A stretch of 64,000 bases of DNA from positions 1 to 64,000 of the forward strand of contig JAANBB010000119.1 of NCBI GenBank assembly GCA_014621425.1. The letters are read 5' to 3'. This DNA comes from Cylindrodendrum hubeiense. Taxonomy: Eukaryota > Ascomycota > Sordariomycetes > Hypocreales > Nectriaceae. The stretch's first letter is position 1; each line of letters opens with the position of its first letter. Positions 33,346 through 46,402 of this stretch are shown piece by piece. Position numbers and translations under genes: made by a program. The notes under the pieces are model-generated. The model was not told the DNA's origin and did not search any database. It saw only the letters and a list, made by a program, of their open reading frames with translations.

Positions 33346-36300
33346 AGCCGGGCCCAATTACGGAGGCCGGGGTCCGGGCATTCGGACATGGCCGCTGTTC
33401 TTGGGACGTAGTGGTGCCATCACATGAACCCATGCTTTGATTGTGCTGTACGGAGCAGTACCGCTATTTTGTTTTAATGCCGGCTCCGGAGAGCCCAAGT
33501 TCCGGGGTTCCGAAAACGAACACGCAGTTCTCCACAACCATGGGAATCTGGTGGACGATTCCGCACCGATCCCTCGGTGGGATGCATGCTCGGTCTCGCC
33601 CTCAGCTTATTACACTTGCAATTGCTGCTCGAGTCGGGGGTTTCGGCCGCCTGACCCGACGCATATATCTTCTATCGTCTTGTGATACCTTATCAACCGG
33701 CTGCTCACGTGCACAGCACCTGGACCCGATGGATAGATATGCGGGAGTAATCCGCAGGATGCACCACGGCCTCATTAGGCAGTTTTACCCCATCTTATCC
33801 TTCCAGAGGTGTAGAGGCCATACTACTCGGAATAACTGGCGCTAGAATCATGAAGATGACCCCTCATCCAGCAATTAGTCCGAGGAGACCGTCGAGATGC
33901 CGACGCCCCGAACCCCTCCCTCCCTGCCGGTCTTTCAGTATCCGCCAGCCAGCGGATCTACTCCGTCATTGAGCGCAAGCCGTCAGTGCCAACCATCGTA
34001 CGGAGTACATTAGCAGGTGGATCATTGTTTTAGTTTGTCATTCATACACCAGGTTTCAGTCGCTCAGCAGTCATCTTGGGTCCCAGACCGATCTAGACGA
34101 CGCCGCACCTTCTGCTCCATTTAGCTCCTGCGATCAAGCTCCTGGCTCCCTTTAAGCCTCTTTAAACCCCCTCCTACCCATGGTATTATCTTGTCTCTAC
34201 CTTGTCCAATCACGCTTGGGATCATGTAGTCTTAGCAGCATATCCCGGGTTGGCCTTGGTCCTGAGCCTTGTCGCTAGTTTATCGATGAACCTCATGATT
34301 GAAATCTCAGCTGGGTCTGGACTTGTTCAAGCTCTTCCGGGATTAATTAGGTGCATGCATGGGACATGATGTCAACAAAAGAATCCCACATGTCCCGTAT
34401 GCAATCAGTAATCGCGAAAGGAGGAAAGAACTCCAGACTCGCCTGGTTCCTGAGAGTCGGCTGAGCGACAACACATGGGCAAGGTGGCCCACCGATATTG
34501 ACAACCAACCCGAGACGCTTCTGGGGAACTCAAGTACACTAAACAGTCCGCCAAGAATTCGCCTAGAACATACTGGAATATGAACTGCTGGAGGTGGACT
34601 TCTGGAGAACCAGACAGCAGGATGCTATACGCAACCGCGTGCCTCTGACACATCCTGTTAACATGTCCACATTGTGACGATGTGTTTCCTTATGACTGGA
34701 TTCTCATAACATCTCAACCTCAATGTGAGTCACTGTTAAGAAGCTGTCACCAAAGCCTAGTGAAGTTTCTTCGGCCTGGCTTCGTTTGGTATTTAATGTT
34801 GTGGAAGTCTCAAGCACCACAATCTGTTTTGCGCGACTCTCCATGCCACTACCGCGATAACGCGAAGACATGTGCGACTCGAGAACAACATTGCCCGAGT
34901 ATCCATCTCGAGAAAGCTCAACGGAAGAGGTATCTAGCCTTTTAGCTCGATATCAGAACAAGACCGAGTTCTTTCGCTCTGACCTGGCCTATCGCCTTGA
35001 TGGGGAGATCCAAGCCCATGGGCCACTACGTCCATTCCGTCATCAACCAGGGAAATGGCAGGGATTGACAATTGCCCAAACGAACGGAGCTCCCCCATCC
35101 CCGCGACCCCTCGAAACGTCCCCGCGCAACCCCGCCAAATCGTCACCGTGGTTGTCCACCACGAAATGCCCGGATAAACGAGCCGGCCATCAACAACAAG
35201 ATTTAGTACAATCCTCCTAAGCAGGCACGAGATTACGTCGAGGTCAGAGTTTAGATCTTACAAGCGTGGGCTGCTTTTCAGATTGCTTTGCTAGTACATT
35301 GAGAAATTCGTCGGCGTCAAGGAAATCTTCAACTTTTATGAACCGACTGCGATCGTGTATGTATTGACAATAAGTAGATCAAGCGGATTGGCACTGACCC
35401 CGGCAGCAAGTCGTCGATGCCGCGTGCTTATGGGATTGTTTACGGGTAAAACGAAATAACTCATCTTTTGAGAAAACAAACAAAAAGCGGGTCTGAGCAT
35501 GGGACACACGGATCCCAATGTCAAGTCCATCACATCAATGTCTAGTTTGGCCCAAGGAATAGACTCTCAGTGTTCATCAACATACGAATCCATTACAAAC
35601 ATGTCCATTAGAGTAGACCGGGGGCTGCGTGCCACTTTTGCCGGGGTAATGCGGTCAGTGGAGGGCAATTGCATTGTTTCTTTGTTGGAAATAGGTAGCC
35701 CTCTCATTATACATATTACGTGGGTATTTTATTAATCGTGCCCGTCAACCCCCGGTCGCTTCAGAAACCCAAGTGAGCTGTTGGTTGGGTACAACAGGGT
35801 TGAGCTCTTTTTTCCTACAGATTACTTGCCTGCTGGCTGCCTGTACCTGAAGTTGCGGGTCGGTTGTTATTCATCCCTCTGATCGGTTGACACACCCTAT
35901 TTCAATAGAATCTCGCAAGGGAGATGGACTGGTGGTCGGTTGCCTGGTATCTGGGTACACTACCCTTGATAATGGATGCCGAGAGACAATTTGGTGGGCT
36001 GGACCTGAGATTTCGCCACCGCGTTGGAGACCATTGGTATCGAAGCTGTCACAGGTGAGACACTCTGCCTGGTTCACAACACAGAGCTTGAGAGCCTCGG
36101 CGATCCAGCCTCTAGTGGCGGGGCGCTGAGGACTTTGAATGATTTTACTTAATCCAGTGGCTCATAGCTTGGCTCATAGCTGGTCTGACATCGATCTGGA
36201 AAGGGGCACAACAATGTCATATTCCGTAGTATTATTCGTTTCTGGACGGAACTGGGCCAGTGCGTCTATCAGTGGTGGGTTAAGTTCGGTGTGGCTGGCT

Positions 36301-37235
36301 GTCAGAGCGCAAGCTGAGGATGCTACGTGGTACTGCCGCCCGCATCCACCAGTGATTGACCCCGGCTATGCATCATACGAAGGTCACAGGTACTATGGAT
36401 ACTTCGTACCGAGCAGGTGTATAGTAACTGCCGCGCATCATGGCAGGACGGCCATTGGGGACCCTGGCTAGACTAGCAGCGAGCATGACATTCCATTGAA
36501 TACGATCTGAGCGAGGCGCCGCCATCACCCGTCACCCCAAAGGTCCAGAAAATCAACTCCCCGGCGTGAGGCTCCCAGCGCTGGGGTGCCTGGGCTTAGC
36601 GGGTGGGTTTAGCTGAGTGGATGACATGGGACTCATCAAAGTCTCACTCTCAGGCGCCTGGCTCGCCGTCATCCACCACCACCACCGCGCCCTCATTAGA
36701 AGAATTACTATGTAGATAAGATCTCAACCCCAGACCGGCCCCTTTCCTTGCAGCCAATGGATCGCCAGCGGTGGCGCGTGGTCTGCCCATGCCGGACGGC
36801 AAGGCGCTGATAGGCCGTGGCCCTTGCAGGTTTGCATGGATGATGAGGACGTGGAAGCCCAAATTGATGGCTGGTTGCGCTGGTTGCGCTGTAGCCTCTC
36901 CCTTGCTCCCTTCGCGAGGGTTCTGGCCCAAGAGCCCACCTAAGCTCGGCGCTCGGACGGTAGCGTCATTGTTGCTCCAGCCGCCAGAGGCCAAACTCGG
37001 TCGTGGGCCGTCTGGCCGTGTGTCTTGCCTCTGTTGATTTCCGTGACTACGTACCTAATTACCTGCCCAACCTACTGCGGAGCGGCTACCTTGATACCGT
37101 CCCTTCTCTTATCCAACCTCAGTCCTGCCAGCGATCAACCCTTCGTTTTGCTTCCTGCTCCGCGTATCGTGCTTGTTTTCGCCTTGCCCTTGGTACGGAT
37201 TGCCATCGCCTGGGACCGACCGACAACCCCGGATC

Positions 37236-37262
37236 ATGGGACTGCGACTGAATCCGAGTTGA
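37236..37262 (+). promoter_or_regulatory. Upstream ORF of 8 codons before TAO3
   Basis: ATG GGA CTG ... AGT TGA, ending one base before the proposed TAO3 start ATG at 37264. Its placement would affect initiation there if the mRNA starts upstream. Depends on the TAO3 start being right. Confidence 0.4.
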
Positions 37263-37263
37263 A

Positions 37264-40200
37264 ATGGGTGAGTCCAGTTATAAGTGTGCCCGCCATCAGC
37301 TACCCGCCCCTCCTTCTCCTGACCCTGCGTTGCGCTGCGTGACGCTGCGTGAATGCCCTCGTCGCGGCACACCTCAGTGCTCGAACCGTCTGCAACTGGA
37401 GCTAGCCTGCGGCTAACTTGGCACTTGGCCAACGCTCCCCAAGTTCCACGAACAAAAGAAGGAGCATCGCCCAACATAGGACGTGATCGCTGATAGCCCC
37501 TTGTGACACCAAATAGTGCCGTCGCAGCCGCTGCCGGACCACCTGCAGGATCCGCTCAGATTCTCGCCCCGGTCCGTTTCAAGACTCGACGAAGAGGATG
37601 AGGACGAGTCCAGTTGGGACCGAACCCTCCGTCCCGCTCTTGACCCGCCCCATCGTCCTTCGCACTCACGAGACTCTTCCGCCGACAAGATCTCCCAGCC
37701 GCCCCCGACCTTGACCTCGCCGCGCATCCACGCACCGCACTCGAGAGGAGCCCTTGGAGGCGTTGTCGAGCGAGTTGTCGATCCGAAAACCGTAAACTAC
37801 GGCCACCACCGCCAAACCTCCATTGTCCACGGGATCCAGCACTCGAGAAATGGCAGTCAGGCGAGCACCAAGTCCAGTCCCCTCAGTCCGCAAATGATTG
37901 CCGCCGCCGGCGCCAGTCTTGATCGCCTCGATCGTCCGGACATGCAGTTTGTAGCTGCCCGCATCGACAGCGATGGCAGCTACCCATCAAGGCCGCCTAC
38001 AGCTCTCTCTGGGAGTACCGTTCAGATGGACCGCTCCGCCTCTGCCGTCGACCTGTCCCCTCACAGCGCAACCCAGCGCAAGCTGGAACGCATGCATAGC
38101 AAGTCAAGACGCGACCATGCTCCTCATCACTCACATTCTTCCCGCCACCACAAGGATGACCAAAAGACTGTTGGCGAATATGCCTTGCACGTCTTGTTCA
38201 CCTCTGTCAGTACAAGCCTGGACGGACCACAGCGTCTCTGGCTAACCTATCATAGTTCATAGCACAAGCCGAGGAGAAGTTGACGGAGTGCGTCACGGTA
38301 CCGTTCGACCCCGAACCCCATATCGAACAAATCTGCGGACCTGGAGTCGATCCCGCCTTCGACCAGTTGATCATCGCCCTCGGCCATATTGCGAGTCCAA
38401 AACCGAAGGCCCTGATCGATTCAATGATGCTGTGGAGGAAGAGCAAGAGCGATGCCGCCAACGAAGCTCGCAGTCATCTCCAACAATCACGAGGCGTAAT
38501 CCCGGGAGGCCCTCTTTTGCGAAGGAACACAGAGCCAGTGCAGGCCGGGCCCCCGGGTTCCGGAGGGCCCGACAGCGTCTTCCCGAATGGACCGCCCACC
38601 CTCGCCGCGAGACAGGAATTCGTTGCCCAAGCCGAGCGTCGATCAGCCGTCTCCATATACATTCTGTGTCGGGTTTTACTGGAGGTGATAAGTCAGAGTA
38701 GTCTGGCTTGTATTACCCCTGAAATGGAGGACAAACTGGAAAGCATCATTTTCGGACAGCTTAAGATTGCTGATACTGAGCAATTGATGCTGTCACCTCT
38801 GAAGCTTGCCAATTGGAACTTATTTGCGCAGCTCCTCGGCTATATGAGCGATATCAACTTCGCCAGTGTCACCAGGAGATTCGTTGAAGACTTGGAGAGC
38901 TCTCTCCAGGAGCGAGTGGTAAAAAGCCCAACATCGTCTTCAGGGCGAGATGCTGAAGGTAAGGTGGAACTCGTCCTAGGCGGTATGAAGCATTTGCGGG
39001 TCAAAGTCTCGCCCGAGGAGTCATGGGAGCAGTCATGCGACTTTCTGATCTCATTGGGCCGCCTGTTCAACAAGTCCCATGGTCAGAGGGTCAAGACTGC
39101 CTTTTGCCAGGTTCTGGATATGTTGCTTCTCCCAATTGCTGCAAAGGCCAGCAACAGCCACTTTATGCATCCGAGATGGGCTGAAGTCCTCTCCGCCATC
39201 GGACCTCGGCTTGCTCAGATGTTCATGAAACCACGACACTGGAACATTGCTTTTCCCCTTACTGCTACGCTGCTCTGTGTTTCCCCCCCAGACAACTTCG
39301 GCTCCCAATGGCTTCAACTTATCCTCCCTTTGCAAACAAAGGCCAAGGATCGTTTCACGAAGCCTCTTTGCCTCCAAGTTATTTCTCGATTGCTTTGGAC
39401 CTATCTCTACCGCACAAATGATACCCCTACGAATGCCATCCGAAAGATGGACGAAATTATGAAACTAGTCCTACCCTCGTCGAAGCGCAGTTTGGTTGCC
39501 TCCGACACCGTCTGCACAGAGCCCTTGATCCAAATCATCCGTCTGATTGGATTCAAGTACCCAGAATACTGCTTTCGAAACATCGTGTTTCCCCTGGTCA
39601 ATGCTGAGCTGTTCACCTCTAACAAGGAGCTGAAAGTCGAGCAGTTGGATCCCGATAGGGTGGTCGTTGGCATCCGGGCTTTTCTCTACATCATGTCCGA
39701 CTTAGAGAAGGGGGAGCAGGGTCAACCACCCTTCCCACAATCCTACGAATCTCCTGTCGCGTCTCCAGACCGGTTTCCCGTCTCTCCTGCAGTTTCTTCA
39801 CCTCGCAACTCCCCCTTGTCGAACCCCACGACCACTCCCAAAGAGGAATACGTCACGCGTCCCGTGCTCACTCATGTTCTGAGCGACAATGTACGGGAAT
39901 ACTATCTCAAGTTTTGCGAAATCCTTGGGAAAATCACCATAATCTGCGATAACACTTTCGGTGGCCAAGCTGCCTTGGACGAGAAGTTCAACAGTCCCGG
40001 TCCCAAGACCCCAATTGCCGAGACTTTTACCTTCTCCCGCAAGGACGATCACCAGAATACTTCAGATCAGAAGCAGGCATTCTATGAACTTCTCCACGTT
40101 GCAGTGCAGGCGTTGCCTCGTTGTCTGTCTGTTGATATCCCTTTCAACTCATTGATCAACTTGTTATGCACTGGTACGGCTCACGTGCAGTATAATATTG

Positions 40201-43200
40201 CCGAATCATCGGCAAACTCTTTGAAAGCAATTGCTCGACATTCTCATGCTCAACAAGTGACAATGGGGTTTGCCCGATTCATTTTCAACTTTGACGATCG
40301 CTATTCAACTATGTCTGACGGTGGAATGCTTGGCCACAGCCACATTGAGAACACTCTTAGGCTATATGTTGAGCTATTGCAAATATGGATCGAGGAGATC
40401 AGGTGCAAGACCAGGGAGGCCTCAATGGACCAGTCCGACACCACAGCCTCAGATAAAAGGGCCCTCAAGCTTGATCTCTCTAGCATCTGGGCTGAGGTTG
40501 ATCAAGCGGAGGCGCATGGGCTGTTCTTCCTTTGCTCACAGTCCCGACGGGTTCGTCACTTTGCTGTCACAGTTCTCAGACTCATTGTTGAGTTTGATAT
40601 TGCTCTTGGGAAAGAGGTCGAGGAAGAGAAGGATAGCATGAGGCTCATTGATATTCTGGAGAACGAGTCTAGCAAGGTGATGGACTTCAAAGACGAACAA
40701 CTCTCGGTGGCAGAGCGTAGTAGGCTGCAGCGAGGCCTACTGAACACCAACAACCGAGGTGCCTTGGTTGAACTCTGTGCCAGCGACGTCTCGTACGATA
40801 CAACTTTATGGTTCAAGGTCTTCCCCAACCTGATTCGAATCGCCTTCGACACATGCCCCTTCACCGTCACTATATGTCGGGATCTCATATGCAACCGCAT
40901 TTTGCAGATGTATAAGCCGATCGTGTACCTTTCCGAGCCATCACGTGGCCTTTACTACAACGGCGACCCGGGAAGTGCCCGTTTAGCTCCAAGGCCCGCC
41001 ACGGCGCATCCGGAGGTGATGGTGGAACAATGGAAGCTGTACTTGATCTTTGCATGTACCACCCTCGCAGATCCCGGTGCTGCCCCAACCCCTAAGGACC
41101 CTCAACACGTCCGAAAGGGTTCGAAGCCAGTACAGAAGGACAAGATTGTGACAGCACGGACACTGTTCAAGTACTTGATTCCTCTACTCTCTGTCTCTTC
41201 GGGCTCTGTGCGTGACGCAGTTGTCGTTGCCATGGGATCAATCAATATTCACATTTACCGAACCTTACTTGAGGAACTCCAAGGTCAAGTATCACGATGC
41301 AACGATGAGGCGCGTGCGCGGATGCACCAACGAACCAACAGCAGCCCACGACGGAACCGCAAGATGGACCTACTGAGAACCGAGATTACTCACGTCTTCA
41401 AACTAACATCGCACTTCATCAATGAGCCAGACGTATATAATTCCGAGTTCTTTCTCACCAACCTCACTTCATATACTAAAGACCTGAAGCTCTTCCTCAT
41501 GGATGGGGAGGTACAGATGGATTGGGAGTTCCAAAAACTGCGACGCCACTATTGCGGCTTGATGGAGGCACTTTTTGAAGGCATCAACCGGACCAGAGAC
41601 CCATCCCGATGGATGACCTTTGAGTCTCGTAAGTCCGCCTTCTCCTTGATGGAAGACTGGTGCGGATTCTCGCCAAATCAAAATCAAATACGGGTCCGTG
41701 AGGACACCATGCGCCAGTCTCTCATCGATCAGCAGACACTAGGTGAACGGGGCACTGTCACTGCGGCGATGGAGATTGAGAAGAGGAACCTAAGAACCGC
41801 AGCTCTGAGTTCCATGGCCGCCTTATGTGGGGGATCTATCAGCATCACGACTGAAGGTGGTGTTAATCTGCAGTTTGACATTCGCCGCATGCTAGCCTGG
41901 ATAGAAGCCATCTTCAACTCGGGAAGCGACCGAATGAACGTGATTGGAAGGAGAGCTTTGCAGAACCTGATCATCCACAACCAGGAGTATCCTTACATGT
42001 TGGAACACTGCATTGCGCGATGTTACCTTGCAGACGTCCCCAAGGTACTGGAGAGCTACTTCGCGGTTGTTACACAGGTACTTCAGGATCACATCGACTA
42101 CCCCTGTCCCTTTTGGAAACTCCTTGGCCTCTGTCTTTTCACTCTTGGCAATGATCAAAGCGAAATCAGATCGAAATCCGCGACAGTATTGCGGTCCTTG
42201 GAGGCACGTCAACAGCGTAACTCGAAGGTCCAGGATTTTGACATTAGTATCTCCGACAAGACACAGGCTGTGTACAAATTGGCCCAGTTCGAGATATCCA
42301 AACGCCTTGCCAACAAACACACAGAACTAGCTTTTCACATCTTCTCTGAGTTCACTCTGTACTTCAAGGACTTGCAGCCCGCAGCCCAACGTAACGTCGT
42401 CGCTGTTGTGCTACCTTGGATCCAGTCCATTGAGCTGAACCTGGATCCAAATGGCGGTCCCACGGCCCAATCCTACGTCCTCTTAGCTAACCTGCTGGAG
42501 ATTACCATCAAGTCCAGCGGCGCCCTGCATAATGAGGTCCAGGCTTTGTGGCAAGCCCTTGCCACTGGCCCCCATCCAGGGAACGTTCGATTGGTTCTTG
42601 ACTTCATCATGCAGCTGTGCCTTGAGCGTCGCGAGCAGAACTTCGTCGAGTATGCCAAGCAAATCGTCGTCTTCTTGTCGACCACAAATAGCACACCGGG
42701 CATCAAGGTTGTCGAGTTTCTGCTGATGCAGATCACGCCAAAGGCCATGGTTCCAAACGAGAAGAGAGACGCCATCCCACCCCCCCCCGATATCAGCCTA
42801 CTCCCTTACTGCGCAGACCTCGCCGAGGCTCTCCCAGTGGGAACCAAGCAGGCTGGTTTCTCCCTAGGACAATTATCACTCATCTTGCTGGTCGACTTGA
42901 TGGTTTCTCCTGTTCATCTCATCCCAGAAAACGTCCCGCTACTTCTCCAGGTGGTCACTGTCCTGTGGGACCACTACACTCCACTTGTTCAAGAACAGGC
43001 CCGCGAGATGCTAGTGCATTTGATACATGAATTAGTCATCTCCCAGATCGATGACCAGACCCAAGATGTGGATAAAAAGTCGATTGAGGATTTGATCGAC
43101 TTAGTCCGTCGACATGATCGGTCGGTTGTCTGGGGCTACGAGGATAGCAATGGCAAGGTGGATGATCACGACAACAAAGTTCCTCCAAGCATGGAGTTTC

Positions 43201-45209
43201 TCACCGCAGAAGTCATTGGGACCTTCGAGATGACATTCCCGGGCATCAAGGAGCAGTGGGGACGGCTGTCCTTGACCTGGGCCACTTCCTGTCCTGTCCG
43301 GCATCTTGCCTGTCGTTCGTTCCAAATCTTCAGGTGTGTTCTTACATCTGTCGATCAATTCATGCTTGGAGATATGCTAGCTCGATTGTCCAACACGATT
43401 GCCGATGAGGATCCCGAGATCCAGTCGTTTTCAATGGAGATTCTCACCACTCTGAAGACGCTGATTGTCAAGTTGGATGCCGAAAATCTACTCAACTTCC
43501 CTCAACTATTCTGGACGACTTGTGCGTGCCTCGAATCCATTAACGAACGAGAATTCCTGGAGGCTGTTGAGATGCTCAATAAGTTCCTGAGTAAAGTGGA
43601 TTTCCAAGTGCCCACTGTGCGCAGACTACTAGCTGATGGCCAGCCAGCCCGCTGGGATGGTATCTTCGAAGGCGTTCAACCCTTGCTCCACAAGGGATTG
43701 AGGTCTTCTTTATGCTGGCAAACCACTCTCGATACAATGGACAAGCTGGTCCAGCTCCCTAGTGACGGCTTGATTGGCGGCGACAATCGACTTTTCTTCT
43801 CCTTACTGGCCAACTTCCCTCGCTTCTTGAACGAGCTGGAGCGAGACAGCCCTAGCGAAGACGCCTTGCGAACAGCGAGTCTTCTTATGGAGGAGGCTGA
43901 TCATCAAGGATTCGCGGGTATCGCCGTTGCCTTGCATGGCTTTGTGTCTAAAACGTCCCAGAGCCGCAGCAAGGACTTCCTGGTTGAACTATGGGGTTCC
44001 TTGCGCGAGTATTTCCTCCCCCATTTGGACTTTGAGATGGTTACGTTCCTCATTGGCTTACTTACCAACTCCCTGTCCTGGGTCAAGATTCAGACGATGA
44101 GAATTCTCTGTGTGGCAATTCCCGAGGTAGACATGCGGAAACCTGAGCTCGCTGGACATGGATCAGATCTCATCTCGCCACTACTTCGTCTCTTGCAGAC
44201 TGAGTTTTGCATGGAGGCTCTCGAGGTGCTGGACAATATCATGACAATGTCTGGAAACCATATGGATAAGCATCATTTGAGAATGAGCATGACACGATCA
44301 ACTTCGAAGGCCATCCGCAAAGAGTATGAACGCACACAAAGTTTATTTGGCATTCCAGAGGCATCTGGTTGGGCAATTCCAATTCCTGCGAAAAAGACGG
44401 ATGCCACACGTGCGAATATTCATGCCGCCTTCTACACATGCCAAGGATCAGAGGGAATGTTACCAGAAGCCACACCAACACCCGAAGTCGAATTTCACGC
44501 CGACGACTTCCCGTATGGCTATTTTGGTGCTTCAGAACGAACTGAGACGATGATGTCTGATGAAGGTCGCGGTGATGTCCATGCTGGTGACCTGGTAACA
44601 AAACTGGATAGTCTCGACGATTTCTTTGACGAACCATCGAGCCCAACTACAGATGAGGACCGTCGATCATCAAGAACCATCACAGAGTTCACTCCCGAGT
44701 CATTTGAATCTGGAGCAGAATTGTATGACGAACAGATCCTGCCGATTTTGCATGAAGCGTCAAACAACACGTCATTCCAGAACGGATTCGCCGATCGTTC
44801 GCCAGTTATTTCGAGAGAAGGTAGCTCTAACACCATGAACCCCGGTGCATTCAGCGCCGTCGGGCCTCCCGCTGCACGGCCTGGCCTTCACTCGCGGTCC
44901 ATCACATCACCGTCAGCTCCAGCATCCTATCAACCACAGATAGGAGAACTCACATCGGATGACGAGTATGTGGGGGGGTTCTCCGATGCCGATGACGAGA
45001 GGCCCAACACAGGCCATACGGAAAGTGCGTTTTTCCTAGAGAGTATGATCAATCCTCCTATGCGAAGGCCGCAGTCCAGGATGCGGCGAGTTACACAGAG
45101 TAGATCACGGGATGAGCGGTCAAGAGAGAAGGCACCGCCTCAACCAACGACGAGATTGGTGAACGCCATGCTTCCACCGAACATGGCAAACACGGGGGAT
45201 ATGCTATAA
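37264..45209 (+). CDS. TAO3: Cell morphogenesis protein Tao3/Pag1 (Furry/Mor2 family)
   Basis: Giant HEAT/ARM-type scaffold of the RAM (MOR) network that activates the NDR kinase Cbk1/Orb6 with Mob2 and controls polarised growth and cell separation. Exons 37264-37267 (ATGG), 37517-38205 and 38256-45209 give 2548 aa. The first about 225 residues are disordered, Ser/Pro/His-rich (possible phosphoregulatory tail); conserved body begins GEYALHVLFTSFIAQAEEKL and ICGPGVDPAFDQLIIALGHIA, typical of the Furry N-terminus, and continues with helical repeats to about residue 2300. The C-terminal tail is again acidic/Ser-rich. The 49-base intron at 38206-38255 is clear. The 4-base first exon and the 249-base intron are inferred: without them the frame from 37517 has no ATG near its start. 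No frameshift across nearly 7 kb. Confidence 0.93.
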
Positions 45210-45595
45210 TGTCGGAGACGAAGAGATTAGTTGTATACGGCCTGGATTTGTCCATTTTCAATGTTGGTGGTATATATCTTAATTGTATGATGAGCGTGTA
45301 TGTATGAAGACGCTAGATGAATGGGATAGGCATATCAGTGCATCATGAACCGTGTTCTTTGGGGCGTTTTAGGATACATTGGAAAAATCAATGGATATAA
45401 TAGAGAAACTTGTTGTATTTCTTCATCCCAACACTAATTGTGGCGACGGTGTACTTGGTCGAAAGGGTTGTGCAGCCAAGTTCGGTTAATTGGTTACGCC
45501 CCGTTTATGCATACCCAAGCTGTTAGTTGTTCAATCTTTACCGCTCGCGATCCCACAACGTCGCCGCCAGACTGGTCGCGATTTCAGACAAAATA
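45210..45595. other. TAO3 3' region and RRG7 promoter
   Basis: AT-rich TAO3 3' UTR followed by a short promoter for RRG7. The RRG7 frame is open back to 45527 but the first ATG is at 45596. Confidence 0.5.
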
Positions 45596-46402
45596 ATGTG
45601 GACTTCGTTTCGCGGCTCTAGGAGGGCGATGCAACAATTAACATACTTGCCAAGGCATGTCCCGGTGAGAATTAGCGCGCGGCGAGTTCTCACTCACGGG
45701 ATAAACTCAGCAACAGCCGGCAAGCTGATATATCCCGAGGCGCGAAGCAAGGAACACTGGGACCTGGCCACCTTCCTCGCCTATGTCGAACGCACTGGGC
45801 TGAATAAGAGATCGACCGTGTATCGAGGTACGCACTACGAATATACAGTCGCCGAGACTCTGTCGCAATACGGATTCTCCCTCAAGCGCGTCGGGGGCGC
45901 ATCAGACCGTGGGCTAGACCTGCTGGGCACGTGGAAGCTGCCGTCCACGAGGCGCGTCATGAGGGTCTTTCTGCAGTGCAAGGCTGGGGCGCGCAGCCCG
46001 AGCCCAATGTTCGTAAGGGAGCTCAAGGGAGCGCGTGCCGAGGCACCGCCGGGATGGCGAGGCGACGCTGACGTGCTGGGCCTGCTGGTAGGCGAAAAGC
46101 CGGCGACGCGGGGTGTGCAGGAGGAGCTCCGGGCGCCGTCGCCGCTGGGGTATGTGTGTTGCTCGAAGGAGGGCGAGTTGAAGCAGTTGCTGTGGAACCA
46201 AGCAGCGCAGGACATGGGACTTGAGGGTGTGTCGGTGGCGGTCAAGTATGCAACGGAGTGTGCTACGGAGGGCGCTATGGAGGGTGCTACGGAGGGTGTA
46301 GCGGAGGGCGGTTGGTCGGAGAAGCAGCTTGTGTTGGTGAAAGGGGTCAGGACATTACCGCTACTGGAGAGGCTGAAAAGCCCCGAAGCCGAAAGGCCGT
46401 GA
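45596..46402 (+). CDS. RRG7: RRG7-like mitochondrial protein (DUF2034, PD-(D/E)XK fold)
   Basis: Single exon, 268 aa from the first ATG (MWTSFRGSRRAMQQL). The Arg-rich N-terminus without acidic residues fits a mitochondrial targeting sequence. Core motifs: YRGTHYEYTVAETL (Glu), GGASDRGLDLLGTW (Asp) and VFLQCKAG (QxK), the arrangement of a restriction-endonuclease-like Mrr/PD-(D/E)XK fold as in yeast Rrg7, a protein required for respiratory growth. Biochemical activity of the family is not established to my knowledge. Near the C-terminus is an ATEG/AMEG repeat (about residues 219-238) made by a 12-bp minisatellite, followed by a hydrophobic KQLVLVKGVRTLPLLERL segment. Assignment is by motif recognition. 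Confidence 0.82.
   Translation: MWTSFRGSRRAMQQLTYLPRHVPVRISARRVLTHGINSATAGKLIYPEARSKEHWDLATFLAYVERTGLNKRSTVYRGTHYEYTVAETLSQYGFSLKRVGGASDRGLDLLGTWKLPSTRRVMRVFLQCKAGARSPSPMFVRELKGARAEAPPGWRGDADVLGLLVGEKPATRGVQEELRAPSPLGYVCCSKEGELKQLLWNQAAQDMGLEGVSVAVKYATECATEGAMEGATEGVAEGGWSEKQLVLVKGVRTLPLLERLKSPEAERP
46248..46311 (+). repeat. 12-bp minisatellite in RRG7 C-terminus
   Basis: About five imperfect GCTACGGAGGGC units giving ATEC-ATEG-AMEG-ATEG-VAEG in the protein. Confidence 0.8.

Larger units (their letters stand above)
32549..37263. other. Long divergent intergenic region (CPR / TAO3)
   Basis: 4.7 kb, the longest gap. The left end is the CPR promoter, the right end the TAO3 promoter. TACCTA/TAGGTACCTA words cluster at 33177-33200 and 33300-33345. 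Small open frames (for example 36139-36471 plus, 110 codons) show no recognisable protein. Could hold noncoding transcripts, but nothing identifies one. Confidence 0.45.

Noticed and set aside
45527..45595. Longer RRG7 start
   Set aside because: The codon at 45527 is TTG, not ATG; the first ATG is at 45596.
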